Shown here in pieces: positions 8,380-16,407 of a DNA stretch of 64,000 bases. Below the pieces are notes generated by a model that saw nothing but the letters and a program-made list of their open reading frames with translations, was not told the DNA's origin and did no database searches. Made by a program: the position numbers and the translations under genes. Source of the DNA: Streptomyces sp. NRRL F-2580 (GTDB lineage Bacteria > Actinomycetota > Actinomycetes > Streptomycetales > Streptomycetaceae); the NCBI RefSeq assembly GCF_000720115.1, contig NZ_JOIR01000019.1, positions 1 to 64,000 on the forward strand. The letters are read 5' to 3'. How positions within the stretch are numbered: position 1 is the stretch's first letter; every line of letters starts with the position of its first letter.

Positions 8380-9831
8380 ATGGCCACCACGAGGTCCGCG
8401 CGCACCCCCCGCGCCGTACCGGACGCCGCGGAGCCGGCGGGAGCACCGGAGGCACCGACGGCGCCCGGCGCACCGGGACCGGCGGGAGCACCGGGCCCGT
8501 CCGCCCCCGCGGGACCGCCGCACCGGCCGCCGGCCGCCCTGCCCGCCCGGCTCCGGTTCGGCTACGCCTCCGGCTCCCTCGTCACCGGTACCTTCACCAC
8601 CCTCCCGGGCCTGCTCCTGCTCCCGTACCTCACGGACACCCTGGGCGTGGGCGCCGCGTTGGCCGGCGCGATCGTCTTCGTCCCCAAGGCGTGGGACGCG
8701 CTGCTCAACCCGCTGGTCGGGCGGGCCAGCGACCGCACCCGTACCCGCTGGGGCGCCCGCCGCCCGTACGTCCTCGGCGGCGGCTTCGCGATGGCCCTGG
8801 CCTTCGCACTGACCTTCGCCGGCCCGCTGCCGGGCACCGCCGGCGCCTGGTTCACCGCGGCCGGCTACCTGCTCACCGCCACCGCTTTCGCCTTCTTCCA
8901 AGTGCCGTACGTCGCCATGCCCGCCGAGCTCGCCGACCGCGACCAGGACCGGATGCGGCTGGTCGGCGGGCGGGTCGCGGTCATCGGGGTGGCGGCCCTC
9001 GTCACCGGCGCCGCCGCACCCGCCCTCGTCGACGCCGGTGGCGGCGGCCTCGCCGGGCACCGCTGGGTCGGCCTGTTCGGCGCGGCGGTCATCGCCCTGG
9101 GCACGCTCTGGGTGTTCGCCGGCACCTCCGGCGCCGGCCGCGGCGCCCCCGTCCTGGAGAGCGAACCCAGCCTGCGCCGCCAGTTCGCCGCCGCCCGCGG
9201 CAACCCCGCCTTCACGGCGCTGCTGCGGTGCGCGGTCGTCCAGTCCGTCGCGACCGGGATCCTCCTCGCGGGCGCCCCGTACTTCGCCGACCACGTGCTG
9301 CACGACTCCGCCGGCGTCGGCCCCATGGTGGCCGCGTTCGTCGCTCCCAACCTGCTGACCCTCCCGCTCTGGTCACGGCTGCGCGGTCGCCGCGGACACG
9401 CCTTCGCCTCCGCCCTCTTCGCCACCGGCTGCCTGCTCTTCCTCGCGGCCCCGCTGCTGCCCCCGGCGGCGGTGCTCGTCACCATGGCGCTCGCGGGCAC
9501 CGGCCACGCGGGCCAGCTGCTCTTCCTGTACGCGATGCTGCCGGACTGCATCGCCCGTGACTCCGCCCGCACCGAGCGCCGCCAGGCGGGCGTCCTGTCC
9601 GGCCTGTTCACCACGGGCGAGGGGCTGGGCGTCGCCCTCGGCCCCTTCCTCTACGGCCTCGTGCTCCAGTTCTCCGGCTACGTCCCCTCCGGCACCGGCC
9701 GCGCCGCCGAACAGAGCGCGACCGCCGAACTCGGCATGCTGGCAGGTTTCGCGCTGCTCCCGGCCCTGGCCACCGTGGCCGCCGTAGTCCTGCTGCGCGG
9801 CTACGGACGTCCGGGCCGCCGCCCCTACTGA
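8380..9831 (+). CDS. MFS transporter of the GPH/MFS_2 type
   Basis: The 483-aa membrane protein has a Pro/Ala-rich cytoplasmic N-terminus of about 55 residues and then about twelve hydrophobic segments. After the second segment comes KAWDALLNPLVGRASDRTRT followed by RWGARRPY, the signature of glycoside-pentoside-hexuronide (MFS_2) symporters; FFQVPYVAMPAELADRDQDR is also typical. The ATG at 8380 has a ribosome-binding site GGAAGGGA 6 nt upstream. It faces away from the afsA/SARP operon, so export of, or resistance to, a product under that regulator is possible. Substrate and direction cannot be read from the sequence. Confidence 0.88.
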   Translation: MATTRSARTPRAVPDAAEPAGAPEAPTAPGAPGPAGAPGPSAPAGPPHRPPAALPARLRFGYASGSLVTGTFTTLPGLLLLPYLTDTLGVGAALAGAIVFVPKAWDALLNPLVGRASDRTRTRWGARRPYVLGGGFAMALAFALTFAGPLPGTAGAWFTAAGYLLTATAFAFFQVPYVAMPAELADRDQDRMRLVGGRVAVIGVAALVTGAAAPALVDAGGGGLAGHRWVGLFGAAVIALGTLWVFAGTSGAGRGAPVLESEPSLRRQFAAARGNPAFTALLRCAVVQSVATGILLAGAPYFADHVLHDSAGVGPMVAAFVAPNLLTLPLWSRLRGRRGHAFASALFATGCLLFLAAPLLPPAAVLVTMALAGTGHAGQLLFLYAMLPDCIARDSARTERRQAGVLSGLFTTGEGLGVALGPFLYGLVLQFSGYVPSGTGRAAEQSATAELGMLAGFALLPALATVAAVVLLRGYGRPGRRPY

Positions 9832-9927
9832 CCCCTCATCCGTCGCCGTACGGCCGAAACGGGTATGCGGGGCCCGGTGGGCGCAGGATGATGGGGCGAT
9901 CATGACTCGCGGGCATCGGGGGATGGC

Positions 9928-10878
9928 GTGACGTACGCACAGGGGTGGGACGCGGCCCAGGTCGGTTTCGGTCCGGGGGCACGGGCCCTGATCGAGGAAG
10001 AGCTCCTGCCGGACCGGAGCGTCGTCGTCCGCACCGGTACGTACGTCGTCGACCCACCCTTCTTCGGCAACGGCGACATCGGCCGGGTGGCCGTCTGCGG
10101 CGCCGTCAACGAACTGGCCGTCACCGGCGCCGAACCCCGGCACATCGCCCTCGGCATCGTGCTGGAGGCCGGGCTCCCGCTGGAACTGGTGCGCAGGCTG
10201 ACCGCCTCGGTACGCTCCGCCGCCGCCGAGGCCGGGGTCACGATCGCCGCCGTCGACACCCAGGTCGTCCGCGCCGGCGAGGCCGACCGGGTCTTCGTCA
10301 CCGCTACCGCCTTCGGGGTGCTCGGCCCCGGCGCACCGGCCCTGGACCTCGACTCGGTCCGGCCGGGCGACCGCATCGTGGTGACCGGGCCGCTCGGCAG
10401 CCACGCCGCCCACCTGGTCTCCCTGCGCGACGGCCTCGGCTACGAGCACCACGTCCCCAGCGACTGCGCTCCCCTCGGCGGCATGCTGCGGGAGGTGGGC
10501 GCCGACCTCCACCACGCCCGCACCGTGGTCGCGGGAGGCCTCGCGGAGGTGCTGCGCCAGTGCGCCGCGGGCCGCGGCCTGACGCTGTGCGTCGACGAGG
10601 CCGCCCTGCCCGTACGGTACGAGGCCCGGGTGGCCCTCGGCGCCCGCGGCCTGGCCCCCCTGGACGCGGCCTGCGCGGGCTGCCTGTGCCTGTTCGTCCC
10701 GCCGGAGCACACCGGGCGGGTCCTGACGGCGCTGCGCGCCCACCCCCACGGCCGGCAGGCCGCCGTCGTCGGCGAGGTCACGGCCGACCCGATGGGCGAC
10801 GTGGAGTTCCGGGCCCCCGACGGCCGCCTCCACACCCGCACCCTCCCGGCCGGCCCGGTCCCCGAGCGCCTCCTGTGA
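9928..10878 (+). CDS. HypE-like AIR-synthase-family protein without the C-terminal cysteine
   Basis: This 316-aa protein resembles hydrogenase maturation factor HypE and other PurM/AIR-synthase-fold enzymes. The motifs FFGNGDIGRVAVCGAVNEL and VTGAEPRHIALGIVLEAGL align with the HypE signature seen in the true HypE near the end of this window ([19 protein letters not shown]). True HypE ends in a Cys that carries the carbamoyl/thiocyanate group; this protein ends PVPERLL and has no terminal Cys. It therefore probably does not make cyanide ligands. The GTG start at 9928 is chosen because the overlapping ATG at 9902 is in another frame and closes after nine codons. It lies alone, more than 38 kb from the hydrogenase operon. 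It may be a duplicated, repurposed ATP-dependent enzyme; its substrate is unknown. Confidence 0.82.
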   Translation: MTYAQGWDAAQVGFGPGARALIEEELLPDRSVVVRTGTYVVDPPFFGNGDIGRVAVCGAVNELAVTGAEPRHIALGIVLEAGLPLELVRRLTASVRSAAAEAGVTIAAVDTQVVRAGEADRVFVTATAFGVLGPGAPALDLDSVRPGDRIVVTGPLGSHAAHLVSLRDGLGYEHHVPSDCAPLGGMLREVGADLHHARTVVAGGLAEVLRQCAAGRGLTLCVDEAALPVRYEARVALGARGLAPLDAACAGCLCLFVPPEHTGRVLTALRAHPHGRQAAVVGEVTADPMGDVEFRAPDGRLHTRTLPAGPVPERLL

Positions 10879-10980
10879 ACCAGGGAGCGAAACCGGCCAA
10901 ATCCTTGGCGGGGGCGGTGGGTTGATCCACACGTGGGGTGTCCCGTCGACGCATATGCTCGGCTCGTACGGACGTGCGTC

Positions 10981-11012
10981 CGCATGTCCGCATGTCCGCA
11001 TGTCCGTATGTC
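10981..11012. repeat. Four tandem copies of an 8-bp unit upstream of the acetyltransferase gene
   Basis: CGCATGTC occurs three times in succession (10981-11004) and once as CGTATGTC (11005-11012). The array ends 25 bp before the GTG at 11038, just before the ribosome-binding site AAGGGGA (11024-11030). It lies in the likely 5' leader and could be length-variable. The rest of the gap 10879-10980 shows no gene. Confidence 0.7.
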
Positions 11013-11037
11013 TCGCGAACCGTAAGGGGACCGCGCC

Positions 11038-11637
11038 GTGAGCGTCCGCATCCAACCCTCCTCCCAGGTCGACGAGAGCGCCGAGCTCGGTGAGGGGACC
11101 ACGATCTGGGATCTGGCGCAGATACGGGAGGAGGCCCGGCTCGGGCGCGGGTGCATCGTGGGGCGCGGGGCGTACGTCGGACCCGGCGTACGGATCGGGG
11201 ACCACGTGAAGCTCCAGAACTACGCGCTCGTGTACGAGCCGGCCGAGCTCGGTGACGGGGTGTTCATCGGTCCGGCGGCCGTCCTCACCAACGACTTCTA
11301 CCCGCGCGCCGTCGAACCCGACGGCCGGCTCAAGCGCGACGGCGACTGGGAGCCCGCCGGGGTCGTGGTCGCCGAGGGGGCCTCGCTGGGGGCCCGTTCG
11401 GTGTGCGTGGCCGGGGTGCGGGTCGGGCGCTGGGCGCTCGTGGCGGCCGGCGCGGTGGTGTCCAAGGACGTACCGGACTTCGCGCTCGTGGCGGGTGTGC
11501 CGGCGCGGCGAATCGGCTGGGTGGGCCGGGCGGGCGTCCGGCTGGTGGAGCGCGCGGACGAGCCCGGCGTATGGGAGTGCCCGCGCACCGGCGCGCTGCA
11601 CGACGAGAAGGACGGCACGCTCCTGGAGCGAACCTGA
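11038..11637 (+). CDS. Left-handed beta-helix N-acetyltransferase, WlbB/WbpD-like
   Basis: The 199-aa protein is built of hexapeptide (LbH) repeats, with IWDLAQIREEARLG, GCIVGRGAYVGPGV and GDGVFIGPAAVLTNDFYPRA. The last stretch is characteristic of the enzymes that acetylate the 3-amino group of UDP-2-acetamido-3-amino-2,3-dideoxy-glucuronate (WlbB, WbpD). The GTG at 11038 has AAGGGGA upstream. It is the first gene of the polysaccharide locus. The partner activities are present elsewhere in the locus: WecC-like dehydrogenase, Gfo/Idh oxidoreductase, DegT aminotransferase and 2-epimerase. Acceptor specificity is inferred from that set and from similarity. Confidence 0.82.
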   Translation: MSVRIQPSSQVDESAELGEGTTIWDLAQIREEARLGRGCIVGRGAYVGPGVRIGDHVKLQNYALVYEPAELGDGVFIGPAAVLTNDFYPRAVEPDGRLKRDGDWEPAGVVVAEGASLGARSVCVAGVRVGRWALVAAGAVVSKDVPDFALVAGVPARRIGWVGRAGVRLVERADEPGVWECPRTGALHDEKDGTLLERT

Positions 11638-11727
11638 CGGAACGTCGGCAAACTGCGTCACCGGCATTTCCTCAAAACCGCAATCAACGAACATCCGTGG
11701 GCATACCTTGTCCCTGTATACGGGATC

Positions 11728-11751
11728 TGAGCACGCAACAGGCCGTGCTCA
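11728..11751 (+). promoter_or_regulatory. Perfect inverted repeat in the leader of the polysaccharide operon
   Basis: TGAGCACG (11728-11735) and CGTGCTCA (11744-11751) form 8-bp arms around an 8-nt spacer and are followed at once by a G-run (GTGGGGGG). The element lies in the 407-bp gene-free stretch 11638-12044, about 290 bp before the next gene, and is AT-richer than its surroundings. It could be an operator at a promoter or an RNA hairpin. No convincing riboswitch consensus was recognised. Confidence 0.45.
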
Positions 11752-11944
11752 GTGGGGGGTTGTAACACGACGAGGGCATCGCCGGCAGTGTGACGGCGGG
11801 CGCGCACACCACGCGCCCACCCGCACTGCCGATCACGCATGCTCCAGTCCGGGGCATCGCTGGGGGGTCCAGACGCAGCCTTCGGACGGCTCGTGACGCC
11901 GGTGGGACGACACCGGCGGCACGGGCGTCGCCGTCACGCGCAAT

Positions 11945-11971
11945 CCCCCTCCGAGGAACGATCAGAGGGGG
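11945..11971 (+). promoter_or_regulatory. Second inverted repeat in the leader of the polysaccharide operon
   Basis: CCCCCTC (11945-11951) and GAGGGGG (11965-11971) form a perfect 7-bp stem around a 13-nt loop, about 73 bp before the ATG at 12045. It lies in the same long leader as the inverted repeat near 11740. Either an attenuator-type hairpin or protein binding is possible; nothing more can be shown from sequence. Confidence 0.4.
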
Positions 11972-12044
11972 TAGGTGTCTTGGTGCCGTACGGCTCGGAC
12001 ATACGGAGTGCGCTGAGCACCCGGGGCATCGGGGTGGGGACCCG

Positions 12045-13214
12045 ATGACCAGCACACGATTAACAGCACTGGCCGGTGAGGACCTGCCGCTGCGCGCACT
12101 CGCCGAACGGCTGCTCGCGCTGGCCGAGGCGGGACTTCCCGCGATGTACCTGCCGGGCGCCGAGACCTTCGTGTTCACCAGGGCGGGAACGGTCTCGCCC
12201 GACGGCACCCGCCGCCTGGAGCAGCGGGGGACCAGCACCCGGTACGCGGCCATCACCGCGCTGGGCGCCCGGTTCCTGCCCGAGGACCGCCAGCGCGCCC
12301 TGTTCGGCGGGCGCTCCGCCGGGGAGTTCGCCGGCCTGCTCGTGGAGCGGCTGCCGGGGGTGGTGAACCTCGGCGACGCGGCACTCATCGCCTGGGCCGC
12401 CGCCGAGACCCGCCACCCGAAGCTGTCCGACGCCCTCGACCGGGTGGCGGTACTGGACGTGCCAGGGCGGCCGCAGTACACGGTCGAGGCGGCCTGGGTG
12501 CTCTCCGCCCTCGCCGCCGCGCGCGGCGCGGTGGACGTGGAGGCCCGCCTCGCGGCCGCCCGCACCCGCCTGCTGGCGGCCAGGACGGGCGACGGCCCGC
12601 TCTTCCCGCACGCCACCGGGCCGGGACTGGTCCCCGGATACCGCTCCCACGTGGCCTGCTTCGCCGACCAGACCTATCCGCTCCAGGCACTGGCCCGGCT
12701 GCACGCGAGCGGCGACGACCCGGAGGCCCTCGCGGCCGCCGACGCCTGCGCCGCCCGCATCTGCGCCCTGCAGGGCGACGGCGGACAGTGGTGGTGGCAC
12801 TACGACGCCCGCCGCGGCGACGTGATCGAGGGCTACCCGGTCTACAGCGTGCACCAGCACGCCATGGCCCCGACCGCCCTGCTCGACCTGGCCGAGGCGG
12901 GCGGCACCGACTTCGGCGCGGCCGTCCGCAAGGGCCTGCGCTGGATGACCGACGTGCCCGAACTCGCCGGCCCCACCGGGAGCCCGCGGGAGCCGATGAT
13001 CCGCGAGGACTACGGCGTCACCTGGCGCAAGGTCTACCGCGGGGACCCGAAGAAGGCCGTCCGCGCCGCCCGCGGGCTCACCACCCGGGTCGTGCCGGGC
13101 GCGCGCCTGGCCCCGCTGGACCGGATCTTCCGGCCCCTCGCGGTGGACCGCGAGTGCCGCCCGTACGAGTTCGGCTGGATGCTCTTCGCCTGGCTCGGGG
13201 GGCTGCCGAGATGA
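12045..13214 (+). CDS. Conserved protein of unknown function, first gene of the wec-type operon; TTA at codon 6
   Basis: I do not recognise a catalytic signature in this 389-aa soluble protein. It is rich in Ala/Leu helices with aromatic patches (DGGQWWWHYDARRGD, YPVYSVHQHAMAPTALLDL, ADQTYPLQALARLH). These resemble the helical-hairpin repeats of alpha/alpha-barrel proteins such as six-hairpin glycosidases and prenyltransferase-fold enzymes, so a glycan-processing or lipid-binding role is possible. The ATG at 12045 follows GGGTGGGGA. Codon 6 is TTA (12060-12062), so expression should need the bldA tRNA. Its stop overlaps the start of the WecG/TagA gene as ATGA, which ties it to polysaccharide assembly. 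I see no signal peptide. Confidence 0.75.
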   Translation: MTSTRLTALAGEDLPLRALAERLLALAEAGLPAMYLPGAETFVFTRAGTVSPDGTRRLEQRGTSTRYAAITALGARFLPEDRQRALFGGRSAGEFAGLLVERLPGVVNLGDAALIAWAAAETRHPKLSDALDRVAVLDVPGRPQYTVEAAWVLSALAAARGAVDVEARLAAARTRLLAARTGDGPLFPHATGPGLVPGYRSHVACFADQTYPLQALARLHASGDDPEALAAADACAARICALQGDGGQWWWHYDARRGDVIEGYPVYSVHQHAMAPTALLDLAEAGGTDFGAAVRKGLRWMTDVPELAGPTGSPREPMIREDYGVTWRKVYRGDPKKAVRAARGLTTRVVPGARLAPLDRIFRPLAVDRECRPYEFGWMLFAWLGGLPR

Positions 13215-13981
13215 CCCAGCGGCCCTTCCTCTTCGGGATCGCGCTCGATCCCCTGACCATGGACGAGACCGTGCAGCGCTGCCTCGACGCGGTGCGGCGC
13301 GGCGAACAGATCGAGATCGGCATGGTCAACGCCGCCAAGCTGGTCAACATGCGGCGCGACCCCCGTCTCGCCGCGGCGGTCGCCGGCTGCGACCTCGTCC
13401 TGGCCGACGGCCAGGCGGTGGTCTGGGCCGGCCGGGTCCTGGGCGTCCGGCTGCCCGAACGGGTCGCGGGCATCGACCTGTTCATGCGGCTGCTCGCCGC
13501 GGCCGAGGTGGCGGACATCCCCGTCTACCTGCTCGGCGCCGAACAGTCCGTGCTGGAGAAGATGCTCCGGCAGATCTCCGAACGCTTCCCGCGCCTGCGG
13601 GTGGCCGGGAGCCGCAACGGCTACTTCGACGACTCCGACCAGGAGCCGGTCGCCGACGCCGTCGCGGACAGCGGCGCCCGGATGCTGTTCCTCGGGATGA
13701 CCTCGCCCAAGAAGGAGATCTTCACCGCGGGCTACGGCAAGCAGACCGGCGCCCACGTCGTCCACGGGGTCGGCGGCTCCTTCGACATCCTCGCCGGCAT
13801 CACCAAGAGGGCCCCCCTGGTGTGGCAGCGGATGGGACTCGAATGGTTCTACCGCACCCTCCAGGAGCCGCGCCGTCTCGGCAAGCGCTACCTCACCACC
13901 AACGCTGCCTTCCTGGCCATGACGGTCCGGGAACTGATCCACCGCACACCGTCTGCCGGTTCCGCGAACAGGAGTCACTGA
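13211..13981 (+). CDS. WecG/TagA/CpsF-family glycosyltransferase
   Basis: The 256-aa protein contains the family hallmarks EIGMVNAAKLVNMRRDPRL, ADGQAVVWAGRVLG and LFLGMTSPKKE, then VHGVGGSFDILAGITKRAP. WecG transfers N-acetylmannosaminuronic acid and TagA transfers N-acetylmannosamine onto lipid-linked GlcNAc on the cytoplasmic face of the membrane. The neighbouring WecC-like and WecB-like enzymes would supply such a donor, so a ManNAc- or ManNAcA-type transfer is the natural inference. The start overlaps the upstream stop as ATGA, and its TGA shares one base with the next ATG (TGATG), so the run is translationally coupled. Confidence 0.9.
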   Translation: MTQRPFLFGIALDPLTMDETVQRCLDAVRRGEQIEIGMVNAAKLVNMRRDPRLAAAVAGCDLVLADGQAVVWAGRVLGVRLPERVAGIDLFMRLLAAAEVADIPVYLLGAEQSVLEKMLRQISERFPRLRVAGSRNGYFDDSDQEPVADAVADSGARMLFLGMTSPKKEIFTAGYGKQTGAHVVHGVGGSFDILAGITKRAPLVWQRMGLEWFYRTLQEPRRLGKRYLTTNAAFLAMTVRELIHRTPSAGSANRSH

Positions 13982-15237
13982 TGCGCGTCGTCGTCGTGGG
14001 ACAGGGATACGTCGGACTGCCGCTGGCCGTCCGGGCCGCCGAGGTCGGACACCAGGTGATCGGGTACGACGTGGACGCGCGGCGGGTCAAGAGCCTCGCC
14101 GCCGGCGAATCGTACGTGGAGGACGTCTCCTCCGAACGGCTGAACCGGGCGCTGGCCAACGGCACCTACCGCCCGAGCGAACTGGCCCGGGACTGCGGCG
14201 GCTTCGACGTCGCCGTGGTCACCGTGCCGACCCCCTTACAGGACGGCGCCCCCGACCTGCGCTACATCGAGGAGTCGGCCCACACCCTGGCCCGCTTCCT
14301 GCGCCCGGGCGCGACCGTCGTCCTGGAGTCCACCACCTACCCGGGCACCACCGAGGAGCTGTTCGCGCCGATCCTGGAGGACGGCTCCGGACTCACCGCG
14401 GGCGAGGACTTCCACCTCGGCTACAGCCCCGAGCGCATCGACCCGGGCAACACCGTCTGGGGCTTCCAGCAGACCCCCAAGGTGGTCTCCGGAGTCGACG
14501 CCCGTTCCCTCAAGGCCGTCGAGGCCTTCTACGGGGAACTCGTCGACACCACGGTCCCGGTCCGCTCGCCCAAGGAGGCAGAGCTGGCGAAACTGCTGGA
14601 GAACACCTTCCGGCACGTGAACATCGCGCTGGTCAACGAGATCGCGATGTTCGCCCGCCACCTCGACATCGACGTCTGGCAGGCCATCGAGGCGGCCTCC
14701 AGCAAGCCCTTCGGCTTCATGAAGTTCACCCCCGGCCCGGGCGTCGGCGGCCACTGCCTGCCGATCGACCCCTCCTACCTGAACTGGCGGGTGCAGCGCG
14801 AGCTCGGCCAGAACTTCCGCTTCGTCGAACTCGCCAACGACATCAACAACCACATGCCCGAGTACGTGACGCGCCGGGTGATCGACGCGCTCAACGCCAA
14901 ACGCCGCTCGGTCAACGGCTCCAAGGTCCTGCTGCTGGGGCTCGCGTACAAGAAGAACACCGGCGACGCGCGGGAGTCGCCCGCCGTCCGCATCGCCCAG
15001 CTGCTCCTCGACATGGGGGCCAAGGTCCGCGCGGCCGACCCCCACGTGGTGGAGAGCATCAAGGTCGACGCCCGGCTCGTACGGGTCGAACCGACCCGCA
15101 AGGAGCTGGCCGCCGCCGACGTGGTCGTCCTGCTCACCGACCACGACTCCTTCGACTACGCGATGGTGACCGAGCACGCCTCCTTCGTCCTCGACTGCCG
15201 CAACCGGGTCTCCGGACCCACGGTGGAGGTGCTCTGA
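13981..15237 (+). CDS. UDP-N-acetyl-D-mannosamine/glucosamine 6-dehydrogenase (WecC/WbpA type); contains a TTA codon
   Basis: The 418-aa protein begins with an NAD-binding GQGYVGLPLA Rossmann motif. It carries the catalytic-cysteine motif GVGGHCLPIDPSY (Cys259), a central ELAKLLENTFRHVNIALVNE helix, and the C-terminal domain GLAYKKNTGDARESPA. These are diagnostic of UDP-sugar 6-dehydrogenases that oxidise C6 in two NAD+-dependent steps to a uronate; the WecC/WbpA branch uses N-acetylated hexosamines. Codon 86 is TTA (14236-14238), so expression may need bldA. The product would feed either the WecG-type transferase or the 2,3-diacetamido route together with the Gfo/Idh, DegT and LbH enzymes of the locus. 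Confidence 0.92.
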   Translation: MRVVVVGQGYVGLPLAVRAAEVGHQVIGYDVDARRVKSLAAGESYVEDVSSERLNRALANGTYRPSELARDCGGFDVAVVTVPTPLQDGAPDLRYIEESAHTLARFLRPGATVVLESTTYPGTTEELFAPILEDGSGLTAGEDFHLGYSPERIDPGNTVWGFQQTPKVVSGVDARSLKAVEAFYGELVDTTVPVRSPKEAELAKLLENTFRHVNIALVNEIAMFARHLDIDVWQAIEAASSKPFGFMKFTPGPGVGGHCLPIDPSYLNWRVQRELGQNFRFVELANDINNHMPEYVTRRVIDALNAKRRSVNGSKVLLLGLAYKKNTGDARESPAVRIAQLLLDMGAKVRAADPHVVESIKVDARLVRVEPTRKELAAADVVVLLTDHDSFDYAMVTEHASFVLDCRNRVSGPTVEVL

Positions 15238-15242
15238 ACCCC

Positions 15243-16385
15243 ATGACCAGGATCGTCTGCGTGGCCGGGGCCCGGCCCAACTACATGAAGATCAAACCGG
15301 TGATGGACGCACTGGAGCGCCGCGGCGCCGAGGTGATCCTCGTCCACACCGGACAGCACTACGACGAGTCCATGAACGACGTGTTCTTCCGCGACCTCGG
15401 CATCCGCCCGCCCGACCGGTACCTGGGCGCCGGATCCGGCACCCACGCCCAGCAGACCGGGCGGGTGATGGCCGCCTTCGAGCCACTGCTCGACGAACTG
15501 GCCCCGGACGCGGTGGTGGTGGTCGGCGACATCAACTCCACCCTCGCCTGCGCCCTGGTCACCGCGAAGGCCGGCCCGCTGCTGGCCCACGTGGAGTCCG
15601 GGCTGCGCAGCCGGGACTGGAGCATGCCGGAGGAGGTCAACCGAGTCGCCACCGACCGGCTCAGCGACTACCTGCTGGCCCCCTCGCCCGATGCGGCGGC
15701 GAACCTGCGGGCGGAGGGCTACCGGGAGGACCAGATCCACGTCGTCGGCAACGTCATGATCGACACCCTCCTCGCCAATCTGGACCGGGCCCGGCAGTCG
15801 GACGTCCTGGACCGGTACGGACTCACCCGCGGCGGATACGGCCTGGTCACCCTGCACCGGCCGGCCAACGTCGACGACCCCGGCGCCCTGCGCGGCCTGC
15901 TCAAGGCCCTGGGCGAGATCGCCGACCGCTGCCCGCTGCTGCTGCCCGTGCACCCACGGGCCGCGGAGCGGCTGGCCGAACTGGGCGTGCCCGGCGGCAT
16001 CCGGCTCGTACCGGCCGCCGGATACCTCGACTTCATCGCCCTGCAGGACTCCGCGCGCATGGTGCTCACCGACTCCGGCGGCGTCCAGGAGGAGACCACC
16101 GCCCTGGGCGTGCCCTGTGTGACCCTCCGGGAGAACACCGAGCGCCCCATCACCGTCGACGAGGGCACCAACGTGCTCGCGGGCACGGATCCGGAGCGCA
16201 TCACGGCCACCGTGAACCGGGTGCTCGACCACCCGCCCGCCCCGCGCTGCCCCGCACTCTGGGACGGCCGGGCGAGCGAGCGCATCGCCGCGGTCCTGCT
16301 CGACGGCCCGCCCGCGCACACCCGGCCGCGCCCGACCGACCTCGTCCCGCGCGGCGCGGCCACCGATCGACAGCACGCGCTGTAA
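15243..16385 (+). CDS. UDP-N-acetylglucosamine 2-epimerase (non-hydrolysing, WecB/WbpI type)
   Basis: The 380-aa protein shows the full family pattern: GARPNYMKIKPVMDAL, HTGQHYDESMNDVFFRDLGI, VVGDINSTLACALV, HVESGLRSRDWSMPEEVNR and the nucleotide-binding SGGVQEETTALGVPCVTLRENTER (split here as SGGVQEETTALG then VPCVTLRENTER). It inverts C2 of UDP-GlcNAc-type sugars to give the manno isomer. The ATG lies 5 nt after the dehydrogenase stop. With that dehydrogenase it would make UDP-ManNAcA, or as a WbpI-like enzyme it would epimerise UDP-2,3-diacetamido-glucuronate; sequence alone does not separate these. Confidence 0.93.
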   Translation: MTRIVCVAGARPNYMKIKPVMDALERRGAEVILVHTGQHYDESMNDVFFRDLGIRPPDRYLGAGSGTHAQQTGRVMAAFEPLLDELAPDAVVVVGDINSTLACALVTAKAGPLLAHVESGLRSRDWSMPEEVNRVATDRLSDYLLAPSPDAAANLRAEGYREDQIHVVGNVMIDTLLANLDRARQSDVLDRYGLTRGGYGLVTLHRPANVDDPGALRGLLKALGEIADRCPLLLPVHPRAAERLAELGVPGGIRLVPAAGYLDFIALQDSARMVLTDSGGVQEETTALGVPCVTLRENTERPITVDEGTNVLAGTDPERITATVNRVLDHPPAPRCPALWDGRASERIAAVLLDGPPAHTRPRPTDLVPRGAATDRQHAL

Positions 16386-16407
16386 ACGCAATGCGAAGGG
16401 GAAGACC

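Noticed and set aside
9855..9870. SigB-like -10 element GGGTAT upstream of the HypE-like gene
   Set aside because: A matching -35 element at the right distance was not found.
9902..9931. Small upstream ORF starting ATG at 9902
   Set aside because: Nine codons in another frame, probably chance; kept only as a reason for choosing the GTG at 9928.
11638..12044. Riboswitch (c-di-AMP ydaO-type or c-di-GMP type) in the long leader
   Set aside because: Inverted repeats are present, but I could not match the conserved core of either class, so only hairpins are reported.
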